Shown here in pieces: positions 8,543 through 15,756 of a stretch of DNA of 42,242 nucleotides. Each line of letters opens with the position of its first letter. Position 1 is the stretch's first letter. Position numbers and translations under genes: made by a program. The stretch is from the NCBI RefSeq assembly GCF_003287735.1, contig NZ_NSCM01000045.1:1-42242 (forward strand), read 5' to 3'. The notes beneath the pieces were generated by a model. The model saw nothing but the letters and a program-made list of their open reading frames with translations, made no database searches and was not told the origin of the DNA. The stretch is from Photorhabdus bodei (GTDB lineage: Bacteria > Pseudomonadota > Gammaproteobacteria > Enterobacterales > Enterobacteriaceae).

Positions 8543-9724
8543 ATGTACAACTTAACTCGGCCGATATATTTGGATAACAATGCTACAACGCCATTAGATC
8601 CCGACGTGCTTCAAACTATGATGCCCTATTTTACCTGCGCTTATGGAAATGCTGCCAGTAATCACCATGCATTTGGGTGGAAAGCTATGGAAGCGGTTGA
8701 GAATGCAAGAAAAGTGATATCAACATCGATAAATGCGGCGAGTCATTCCGATATTATATTCACGTCGGGTTCCACCGAGTCGAACAATCTTGCAATCGCG
8801 GGCCTTCAACATCGGGGCAAAAGGGGGCATGTCATCACATCGACAATTGAGCATAAAGCTGTTCTTGATTGTTGCGGTAGGCTCGAAGCAATGGGAACGG
8901 AGGTGACCTATTTACCGCCGCAAAGCGACGGCGTCGTATCCCCAGATTCAATATCTCGTGCAATAAGAGATGATACCTATCTCGTTTCGATTATGGCCGC
9001 TAACAACGAGATTGGTTCAATACAAAAAATTGAAGAGATAGGCGCGATCTGTAAGGAACATGACATTCCTCTTCATACTGACGCCACGCAAGCGCTCGGC
9101 AAAATAAAATTTGATGTACAGCGCATGAATATAAGTCTTGCCTCATTTTCCGCGCACAAAATATATGGACCAAAGGGGGTTGGTGCACTTTATATCGATT
9201 CACGCAATAAGAATATAACACTCGCTCCTCTCATTGTTGGAGGGGGACATGAGCGAGGCTTACGCTCTGGAACCCTCAACGTTCCGGGGATAGTAGGATT
9301 TGGGCGTGCCGTTGAACTGTCTGTTAAAAACTTGCCTGATGAGTCGATGAGGTTACGTTATTTAAGGGATTTACTTCGGTCGTATATTATCGAGAATGTG
9401 GCTGACGTTCGGATAAATGGTCATCTTACCGAATGCCTTCCCGGTCTGTTAAATGTCTCTTTCAACGGCTTGGATGCTGACTCGCTTTTGCTGGAGCTTT
9501 CCGAGGTTGCGTTGTCCTCTGGGTCTGCATGCACATCCGCTAACAGGGCGCCGTCACATGTACTGAAAGCAATAGGAGTCAGTGATGCACAGGCTCAAGC
9601 CAGTGTGCGTTTCGGACTAGGAAGATTTAATAATGAAGACGAGATACGGTATGTTTGTCTCCGTCTGGAAAAAGCGGTGAATAAACTGAGGTCAATGGCG
9701 CCAAAGCCATTTGGCGTCCTGTAA
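8543..9724 (+). CDS. Cysteine desulfurase (NifS/IscS-like, class V aminotransferase fold)
   Basis: A 393-aa PLP enzyme that would remove sulfur from L-cysteine, leaving alanine and an enzyme persulfide. The N-terminus IYLDNNATTPLDP is the family signature; SGSTESNN and HTDATQALGKI bind the cofactor, the PLP lysine is in SFSAHKIYGPKG, and the catalytic cysteine is in SSGSACTSANRAPSHVL. The start is the ATG at 8543, preceded by AAGGGGG; an upstream in-frame start at 8519 has no such site. It is not in an isc or suf operon, so it probably supplies sulfur to a dedicated pathway set by its neighbours. Confidence 0.92.
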   Translation: MYNLTRPIYLDNNATTPLDPDVLQTMMPYFTCAYGNAASNHHAFGWKAMEAVENARKVISTSINAASHSDIIFTSGSTESNNLAIAGLQHRGKRGHVITSTIEHKAVLDCCGRLEAMGTEVTYLPPQSDGVVSPDSISRAIRDDTYLVSIMAANNEIGSIQKIEEIGAICKEHDIPLHTDATQALGKIKFDVQRMNISLASFSAHKIYGPKGVGALYIDSRNKNITLAPLIVGGGHERGLRSGTLNVPGIVGFGRAVELSVKNLPDESMRLRYLRDLLRSYIIENVADVRINGHLTECLPGLLNVSFNGLDADSLLLELSEVALSSGSACTSANRAPSHVLKAIGVSDAQAQASVRFGLGRFNNEDEIRYVCLRLEKAVNKLRSMAPKPFGVL

Positions 9725-9746
9725 TAATTAAGATGGAGTTTGACTC

Positions 9747-10931
9747 ATGCGAACAATGTCGGCATTTTTTCTCCTGTTCGGAACCCTGTTCACTGCGGGG
9801 GGATATGGTGCCACCTTTCTTATTTCCGCGTATTTTCGGTCACAAGGGGGGAGTGACATTGACACTGGGACGACCCTTAGCGTGGCCTTGATCGGCACCT
9901 TGATTGGCGTTCCTTTGGTTGGATGGTTTGCTGGGCAACTGGAAGCATCGCGCCTTGCAGCCCTAGCGGCGCTGGCGATGTCTTGTGGTTATTTTCTTTT
10001 AGGCGGTTTCAGCGGTGAATTGGGTTACATTCCGCGTATCGCAGCGTTCTTGATTGGACTCGGTTGGGGAATGTTCTATATCAGTGGGCCTATGGCATTG
10101 TCGGAGCGTGTCACTGACGTTGACAGGGGGCACTGGTTTACTCGCTTCAGCGCGTTTCAAATGGCTGGGATTTGCGGCAGTCCCATCCTCCTTGCCGCGG
10201 CGGTTGAACAGGCAGGAGTGCCCATCCGAGTAACATTTCTCTTTGTTGGCGTCATTGGCATCCTCGCCTCACTACTTCTGGCGACCTTTGGGGTCAGGGA
10301 ACCGCATGGTCAACGGGAGTTATCACTGAGACCTTGGGTGAGAAAAATAACCAAGATTGCTGCAAGTAGTGCGATCCGTCCCATTGTGATGGTGGGTCTG
10401 GGAGGCGGCGTATTCTCCGGAATGATGTCGTTCCAGAGTTCGCTGGTTGAAGGGACTCAAGCAAATGCAAGTACATTCTTTGCTGTACATGCAGCGACTG
10501 TGGTTGTGTCGCGGCTTTTGTTGGCCCGACGTTTATCGACGATGCCCCGTACCCCATTAGTCATCGCGCTGATGTTATTCTTGATTATGGGCATTCTAGC
10601 CCTGCTAGGCGTACCGGTTCACCCTATGTTCCAGGTTGTGGCGGCCATGTTAACGGGGATAGGCTATGGATTGGTGTATCCCGTTATTCAAACATGGGCA
10701 GTAAACGACTCTGCGCTTGAGAATCGTCATGCTGCTCTCACTTGGTTCGTTGTCGCCTACTTTGTGGGGATATTTGGATTTCCGGCAATCGGTGGATGGA
10801 TATTAGTTGGCGCGGGCAAAACCTTATTTATCCTAACTCTAGCTGCAATAGCTTCTCTTGAACTTATGGTGGCAATATTGGGAGGACGGTGGTTTTGTCG
10901 CATTAAAGGCAGGCTGATGGCACAGAATTAA
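9747..10931 (+). CDS. MFS transporter, probable exporter
   Basis: A 394-aa protein with about twelve predicted membrane segments and major-facilitator features (first segment TAGGYGATFLISAYF; an internal loop after segment six near residue 190; GIGYGLVYPVIQTWA late in the protein). It lies 22 bp after the cysteine desulfurase stop and is very likely co-transcribed, so it may export the product of the operon or import its substrate. The subfamily was not identified. A hairpin follows the gene. Confidence 0.85.
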   Translation: MRTMSAFFLLFGTLFTAGGYGATFLISAYFRSQGGSDIDTGTTLSVALIGTLIGVPLVGWFAGQLEASRLAALAALAMSCGYFLLGGFSGELGYIPRIAAFLIGLGWGMFYISGPMALSERVTDVDRGHWFTRFSAFQMAGICGSPILLAAAVEQAGVPIRVTFLFVGVIGILASLLLATFGVREPHGQRELSLRPWVRKITKIAASSAIRPIVMVGLGGGVFSGMMSFQSSLVEGTQANASTFFAVHAATVVVSRLLLARRLSTMPRTPLVIALMLFLIMGILALLGVPVHPMFQVVAAMLTGIGYGLVYPVIQTWAVNDSALENRHAALTWFVVAYFVGIFGFPAIGGWILVGAGKTLFILTLAAIASLELMVAILGGRWFCRIKGRLMAQN

Positions 10932-11109
10932 GCATGTTAACGTCATTCAGCCAGTCGATAATTATCGGCTGGCTGATTTGTTGTTGCACAAGCAATTTTT
11001 CGATGGCCATGAAGTAGTTAAATTCAGAATCTCTGTAGTCCCGTGCTTCGACATTATCGATTGAGCTGGGACAGTCACTTAGCGTTATTCCTCGTAATTG
11101 AAGAGTTTT
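10903..11109 (-). other. Minus-strand open stretch, possible gene relic
   Basis: A 69-codon open frame on the minus strand has a protein-like composition (ITLSDCPSSIDNVEARDY, then FNYFMAIEKLL) but lacks a convincing start and ribosome binding site. It overlaps the end of the MFS gene and its terminator hairpin. It may be the tail of a lost gene or chance. Confidence 0.2.
10948..10975 (+). terminator. Palindromic hairpin after the MFS gene
   Basis: CAGCCAG pairs with CTGGCTG, enclosing the perfect inner palindrome CGATAATTATCG. It lies 17 bp past the MFS stop and is followed by a T-rich stretch (ATTTGTTGTT). It is a likely terminator of the three-gene operon. Confidence 0.6.
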
Positions 11110-11428
11110 TTAGGACATTCATTAATGTATTTAATGCTCTTCCAACATTTCCCAAAATAACTAAACTTTTTAAACATTCTAGTATCTATAAAAGAGAATT
11201 TATTAACAATTAAAGTTCATTTATGACTTTTGAACGTTAGATATAACATTTTCCTATTCGGAGAATATTTGGCTGTACTTAGCGGGGTTTAACGTTTTAG
11301 TTCAGTTATTTTTTAATATTCCGCACCAGTACGGACTCAGGGAAAAAGCTGTAACAATATAAAAACATTAATTTGAAGAGAGTATGAATATAGCACCTTG
11401 AATAACCAAACTGAGAGGAGAATCAGTA
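10976..11428. other. AT-rich intergenic region before the Ner-like gene
   Basis: About 450 bp. Apart from the relic frame noted at 10903-11109, no gene, RNA or clear repeat is visible. It should contain the promoter of the Ner-like regulator. Confidence 0.5.
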
Positions 11429-11641
11429 ATGATTGTAAAAAACGACTGGCACCCGGCTGATATTATTGCAGGGCTTAAAAAGCGGGGAACGTCGTTATCT
11501 GCTATTTCAAGAGAAGCGGGGCTTGCATCATCCACTTTATCAAATGCTTTGCACCGTCCGTGGCCTAAAGGTGAACAGCTCATTGCTACTGCTTTAAATT
11601 GTGAACCTTTCGAAATATGGCCAAGCAGATATTCTAAATGA
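11429..11641 (+). CDS. Ner/Nlp-family DNA-binding regulator
   Basis: A 70-aa winged-helix-like regulator of the Ner/Nlp (SfsB) family, related to the phage Mu Ner repressor. Hallmarks are DWHPADIIAGLKKRGTSL, the recognition region SREAGLASSTLSNAL, and the C-terminal PWPKGEQLIA and IWPSRY. The ATG is preceded by GAGAGGAG at good spacing. It is very similar to the Ner-like gene at 30119-30385, and both lie next to a PAS4-LuxR cluster. It converges on the LuxR genes, with a 332-bp gap between. Confidence 0.9.
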   Translation: MIVKNDWHPADIIAGLKKRGTSLSAISREAGLASSTLSNALHRPWPKGEQLIATALNCEPFEIWPSRYSK

Positions 11642-11973
11642 ATTAAAATAAACTTCTCGAAAAAAAGTTAATGAGAAGAGATTAAATGCCTGAAACTTTT
11701 CTGATATATTGTGGAAAGTTTTAGGTATGTTCATAGGATTAGAATAGAGTTATTAACGTCGCGTTTTGATGCTTGTCATAATTAATTTTTTTCGGCATCA
11801 ATTATTTAATATTTTATTATGTGGGAATTCCTCTTTATATCTCTGTTGATTTCACAGATTACCAGATAGGCGTAGTATTACATAAGCGGATGAAACAAAA
11901 CTTTTTGGGAGGGGAGTAGGATTCTGCTTGGCAGAACCCTAATGACATAGTAACGACAGCGATGCTGTAATTG
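11642..11973. other. Intergenic gap between the Ner-like gene and LuxR gene 1
   Basis: About 330 AT-rich bp between convergent genes. It holds the terminator hairpin of LuxR gene 1 at 11922-11936 and nothing else recognisable. Confidence 0.5.
11922..11936 (-). terminator. Terminator-like hairpin after LuxR gene 1
   Basis: TTCTGC-TTG-GCAGAA lies about 40 bp past the stop of the minus-strand LuxR gene. Equivalent hairpins follow the two neighbouring paralogues (12959-12977 and 14003-14021), so it was copied with the gene. Confidence 0.55.
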
Positions 11974-12696
11974 TTATGCTAAAGGTATATAGGGATTCGT
12001 GTTAATAAATCGAGTAGGAGCATAGTTATCATACCCCTTACCCCTGCAATATTCTTTTAACTGGCTTAATGAATTTATTCCTATTTTCTGATAAATGATA
12101 TGTAGCCTGCTTTGTACCGTTCTATAGGTAATATCTAATTTTCTCGCTATGTCTTTAGCGCTTAGCGATTGTAATGCAAAAAATACTATATCGAACTCTC
12201 TATCAGTAAATAAATCAGTTGGTTTGCCAAAAGTTAATGAGTCAGGCTGAATGTTGTTTTCAAAATGATACATGGAATAAATTTCAAGTTTTGTACCGTG
12301 ACCAACAACCCCAATGCATTTCCCATCCTTCATTAGGGGGGTAACATTGAGCATAAATGGTTGGATCATTTTTTGTTTCCCACCATAAGTCAAGGTGTTT
12401 AATACTGGAATGTTTTTTTGACTCGTCATTACAACATCACAACTAGCTTGTATAATATTTTCAAACTCAGACCACGGTGCTGGACACTCACCATCAAGCC
12501 TCCCTTCTATATTAAAACCTTTAGGAAGACCGCTGTAATAAATCATTGCATCGTTGGCATAGATGAATCGATGTTCGTTGTCTTTTATAGCCCAAATATC
12601 ATTGCTGTTTTCCATATATGATATAAAGGCGTCAAAGCTTTTTGAATGAACATCCAGATCCTTGTTTACAGAGAAACTCATCGTGTTATCTTTCAT
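11974..12696 (-). CDS. PAS4-LuxR transcriptional regulator 1
   Basis: A 240-aa LuxR-type regulator without an acyl-homoserine-lactone domain. Residues about 30-135 look like a PAS4 sensor fold (IWAIKDNEHRFIYANDAMIY ... VVGHGTKLEIYSMYHFE); residues about 165-225 are the LuxR helix-turn-helix (FTDREFDIVFFAL, LSAKDIARKL, ITYRTVQSRL). The start MKDNTMSF at 12696 has AGGTGA before it and gives the same 240-aa length as its paralogues; the longer frame to 12741 lacks this. The PAS half is nearly identical to gene 2, while the last 50 residues match gene 3, suggesting recombination. The ligand is unknown. Confidence 0.9.
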   Translation of the reverse strand: MKDNTMSFSVNKDLDVHSKSFDAFISYMENSNDIWAIKDNEHRFIYANDAMIYYSGLPKGFNIEGRLDGECPAPWSEFENIIQASCDVVMTSQKNIPVLNTLTYGGKQKMIQPFMLNVTPLMKDGKCIGVVGHGTKLEIYSMYHFENNIQPDSLTFGKPTDLFTDREFDIVFFALQSLSAKDIARKLDITYRTVQSRLHIIYQKIGINSLSQLKEYCRGKGYDNYAPTRFINTNPYIPLA

Positions 12697-12794
12697 AATT
12701 TCACCTATATGATTAAACGGTAAAACTGGAATAACTTCCATGTAAGGTTATCACTTTTGCGACACAATGGATAATTATATTTATGAGTTTTTGG

Positions 12795-12809
12795 GCACCT
12801 ATTTGGTGC
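12795..12809 (-). promoter_or_regulatory. Dyad upstream of LuxR gene 1
   Basis: GCACC-N5-GGTGC, about 100 bp upstream of the start codon. A longer version (AGCACC-N5-GGTGCT) lies upstream of LuxR gene 3 at 14990-15006. It could be a regulator-binding site or an RNA hairpin. Confidence 0.4.
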
Positions 12810-12958
12810 GGACGATTTTACAAAGGAGCAGTTTCCTGTAATCACCTTCCATATGCTAATATTCTATATTGTGTAAAATTTTTATTAGTAATTATGTTTT
12901 TAATGAGTAATTGCAATATGAAATATGCTGGATGGAATGTGAGAGAAACAAGGCTTAA

Positions 12959-12977
12959 GGTTCTGCCAAGCAGAACC
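12959..12977 (-). terminator. Terminator-like hairpin after LuxR gene 2
   Basis: GGTTCTG-CCAAG-CAGAACC is a perfect 7-bp stem, 37 bp past the stop of the minus-strand LuxR gene 2. It matches the hairpins after genes 1 and 3. Confidence 0.6.
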
Positions 12978-13013
12978 CTAATAGCATAATGACGATAACG
13001 GTGTGGTTCATTG

Positions 13014-13736
13014 TTATACTAGAGGTATATAGGGATTCGGGTTAATAAATCGGGTAGGAGCATAATTATCATATCCCTTATCCCTGCAATATTCTTTTAG
13101 CTGATTTAATGAGTTTATTCCTATTTTTTGATAAATAAATTGTAACCTGCTTTGTACTGTTCTATATGTGATGCCTAATTTTCTAGCTATATCTTTAGCG
13201 CTTAGCGATTGCAACGCAAAAAATACTATATCGAACTCTCTGTCGGTAAATAAATCAGTTGGTTTGCCAAAAGTTAATGACTCTGGATGAATGTTATTTT
13301 CAAAATGATACATGGAGTAAATTTCAAGTTTTTTGCCGTGTCCAACAATGCCAATGCATTCTCCATCCTTCATTAGCGGTGTAACATTGGTCAGAAATGG
13401 TTGGATCATTTTTTGTTTCCCACCATAAGTCAAGGTGTTTAATACTGGAATGGTTTTTTGACTCGTCATTACAACATCACAACTAGCTTGTATAATATTT
13501 TCAAACTCAGACCACGGTGCTGGACACTCACCATCAAGCCTCCCTTCTATATTAAAACCCTTAGGGAGGCCGCTGTAATAAATCATTGTATCATTGGCAT
13601 AGATGAATCGATGTTCCTTGTCTTTTATAGCCCAAAAATCGTTGCTGTTTTCCATATACGAAATGAAGGCGTCAAAGCTTTTTGAATGAACATCCAAGTC
13701 TTTGTTTACAGAGAAACTCATCGTGTTATCTTTCAT
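13014..13736 (-). CDS. PAS4-LuxR transcriptional regulator 2
   Basis: A 240-aa paralogue of gene 1, with the same PAS4-like sensor half and LuxR helix-turn-helix (FTDREFDIVFFALQ, LSAKDIARKLGITYRTVQ). The N-terminal 160 residues differ from gene 1 at only a few positions (for example FWAIKDKEHRF for IWAIKDNEHRF), whereas the C-terminus has its own variants (LQFIYQKIG, SLNQLKEYCRDKG, final LV). The repeating unit of gene plus flanks is about 1,040 bp, so the array arose by tandem duplication. Upstream DNA has a single copy of the short CAGTTTTA motif that is expanded upstream of gene 3. Confidence 0.9.
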   Translation of the reverse strand: MKDNTMSFSVNKDLDVHSKSFDAFISYMENSNDFWAIKDKEHRFIYANDTMIYYSGLPKGFNIEGRLDGECPAPWSEFENIIQASCDVVMTSQKTIPVLNTLTYGGKQKMIQPFLTNVTPLMKDGECIGIVGHGKKLEIYSMYHFENNIHPESLTFGKPTDLFTDREFDIVFFALQSLSAKDIARKLGITYRTVQSRLQFIYQKIGINSLNQLKEYCRDKGYDNYAPTRFINPNPYIPLV

Positions 13737-14002
13737 AATTTCACCTATATGATTAAACGGTAAAACTGGAATAACTTCAATATAAGATTATCATTTTTAC
13801 GACACAATGAGTAATTATGTTTATCAGTTTTAAAAGGAGTTTATCTTTTATGCGGATGATTTTACAGAGGAGCAATTTCCTGTAATCATTTTCAATATGC
13901 TAATATTCTATATTGTGTGAAATTTTTATTAGTAATTATGTTTTTAATGAATAATTGCAATATTAAATATGCTGGGTGGAGTGTGAGAGAAACAAGGTGT
14001 AA

Positions 14003-14021
14003 GGTTCTGCCAGGCAGAACC
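14003..14021 (-). terminator. Terminator-like hairpin after LuxR gene 3
   Basis: GGTTCTG-CCAGG-CAGAACC, a 7-bp stem 32 bp past the stop of LuxR gene 3; third member of the conserved set. Confidence 0.6.
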
Positions 14022-14052
14022 CTAATAGTGACGATAACGATGTGGTTCATTG

Positions 14053-14775
14053 TTATGCCAGAGGTATATAGGGATTCGTGTTAATAAATCGGGTAGGAGC
14101 ATAATTATCGTACCCCTTACCCCTGCAATATTCTTTTAACTGGCTTAATGAATTTATCCCTATTTTCTGATAAATGATATGTAGCCTGCTTTGTACCGTT
14201 CTATAGGTAATACTTAATTTTCTGGCAATATCTTTAGCGCTTAGCGATTGCAACGCAAAAAATACTATATCGAACTCTCTATCTGTAAAAATCTCAGTTG
14301 GATTGCCAAATGATAATGATTCAGGAGGTTTATTAATTTCCATATGATACATTGAAAAAATTTCTAGCTTTTTAGCTCTGCCTACTACGCCAATCGACTC
14401 TCCATCTTTTATCAAAGGCGTGACGTCCGCCATAAATGGTTGAATAATTTTATCCCTACCGCCATACATAAATGTAATCAAAGTAGGAATGACTTTTTTT
14501 TCCTCCATCACTCTACGATCATTAGATTGAATAATATCAGCAACCTCGGACCAATAAACCGGACATTCACTATCCAGTTTACCTTCAACATTAAACTCTT
14601 TGGGTAGCCCGCTATGATGAAGTCCATAGTCATTCATATAGATAAATCTCGACTCATTATCTTTTATATACCAGAACTCATTACAGTTCTCCATGTACGA
14701 TATGAAAGCGTCAAAGCTTTTTGAATGAACATTAAGATCTTTATTTACAGAGAAACTCATCGTTTTATCTTTCAT
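14053..14775 (-). CDS. PAS4-LuxR transcriptional regulator 3, with repeat-bearing leader
   Basis: A 240-aa PAS4-LuxR protein. The sensor half is clearly diverged from genes 1 and 2 (EFWYIKDNESRFIYMNDYGL, then PTLITFMYGGRDKI), while the helix-turn-helix half is nearly identical to gene 1, so it may read a different signal but act on the same DNA sites. The start at 14775 (MKDKTMSF, after AGGTGA) gives the family length. An in-frame extension to 14994 merely reads through an 8-bp tandem array as a low-complexity FYSFTVLQ repeat and is rejected as the main product. The array, 22 bp upstream of the start codon, could change expression by slippage. Confidence 0.88.
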   Translation of the reverse strand: MKDKTMSFSVNKDLNVHSKSFDAFISYMENCNEFWYIKDNESRFIYMNDYGLHHSGLPKEFNVEGKLDSECPVYWSEVADIIQSNDRRVMEEKKVIPTLITFMYGGRDKIIQPFMADVTPLIKDGESIGVVGRAKKLEIFSMYHMEINKPPESLSFGNPTEIFTDREFDIVFFALQSLSAKDIARKLSITYRTVQSRLHIIYQKIGINSLSQLKEYCRGKGYDNYAPTRFINTNPYIPLA

Positions 14776-14796
14776 AATTTCACCTATCATGATTAA

Positions 14797-14924
14797 ACTG
14801 TAAAACTGTAAAACTGTAAAACTGTAAAACTGTAAAACTGTAAAACTGTAAAACTGTAAAACTGTAAAACTGTAAAACTGTAAAACTGTAAAACTGTAAA
14901 ACTGTAAAACTGTAAAACTGTAAA
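14797..14924. repeat. 16 perfect tandem copies of an 8-bp unit
   Basis: The unit ACTGTAAA (TTTACAGT on the coding strand) is repeated 16 times without error over 128 bp, ending 22 bp upstream of the LuxR gene 3 start. Genes 1 and 2 have only one related unit at the same place. Perfect identity implies recent expansion by slipped-strand mispairing. Because 8 is not a multiple of 3, any translation through it would also change frame with copy number. Confidence 0.97.
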
Positions 14925-14989
14925 AAGCTCCATGTAAGGTTATCACTTTTACGACGCAATGAGTAATTATGTTTAGGGGATTTAAAAGG

Positions 14990-15006
14990 AGCACCTCTTT
15001 GGTGCT
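14990..15006 (-). promoter_or_regulatory. Dyad upstream of LuxR gene 3
   Basis: AGCACC-TCTTT-GGTGCT, matching the dyad upstream of gene 1. It lies about 215 bp from the start codon here against about 100 bp in gene 1; the 8-bp array explains the difference. Confidence 0.4.
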
Positions 15007-15756
15007 AATTATGTTTTTAATGAAGAATTACAATGTGAAATACTTTGGATGAAATGTGAAAAAAGTTAGCTGTTCATGTAATCGGTTTTATGAAGCGTGA
15101 AAATGATAATTTTGCATTGATTTTCGATCTTGCTTATAACTGGATAGTAAAATAATTTTGTAGCTCGTGGTCCTATTCACTCAGGTTAAATCATGTGGAT
15201 TATCGCTTTTCGTGCCATTTGAAAGTAAAGGATTATAGAAACTTTCATTTATTCAAGTAGTAAAACTTTCCCCTCATAAAGCTATCAGTGAAAAATAAGA
15301 AAAAATTGGTTTTGTTCGTGCTCATATAAAAAACACCATACCTTAAATATGCCAGTTTAAACTTACTTTATATTACTTTAACCCGTTAAACCACTTGGTA
15401 AGTTAATTCACCAGATTTTTAATCATAGTTGATACGAAAACATCCCCTAGTTTTTTAAATGGGTTTGTCAATAGCTTGAGAGAGGGAGAGTTCTCCTGTT
15501 TTTTATGCCCGAAAACTTTCATAAAACGTAACGATTTCCTATACCTATAAAGATGTAATAATGTGATGTAACAACAAAAATTTGTATAAAATACCATCTA
15601 TTACGATTTAATCGGCTAGTTATCGCGCTTTAGATCCCAAAATTTAAAGAACTGCATTTGCTTCCTGGAGAAGACTCCTTATATTCACACGCCTTGTATT
15701 TTTTTAACAATTGTAGCAATGGTGGATCAGATATCACCGGCGCTAATGGAGTCACC
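15007..15756. other. Intergenic region between LuxR gene 3 and the DASS transporter
   Basis: About 750 AT-rich bp. A minus-strand frame at 15403-15597 (64 aa, Lys-rich) has no recognised motif and is not called. The transporter frame is open back to a TTG at 15658, but that start has no ribosome binding site. Nothing else is supportable. Confidence 0.5.

Noticed and set aside
14797..14924. Iteron-type replication origin
   Set aside because: The 8-bp units are short, perfectly head-to-tail and found in a gene leader, with no replication protein gene nearby; a slippage-prone repeat is the simpler reading.
14776..14994. N-terminal extension of LuxR gene 3 through the 8-bp array
   Set aside because: It gives a low-complexity FYSFTVLQ repeat, is absent from the paralogues, and the internal ATG has the conserved ribosome binding site. 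It is kept only as a remark on frame changes.
15403..15597. 64-aa minus-strand frame before the DASS gene
   Set aside because: Lys-rich without a motif, weak start and AT-rich context; probably chance.
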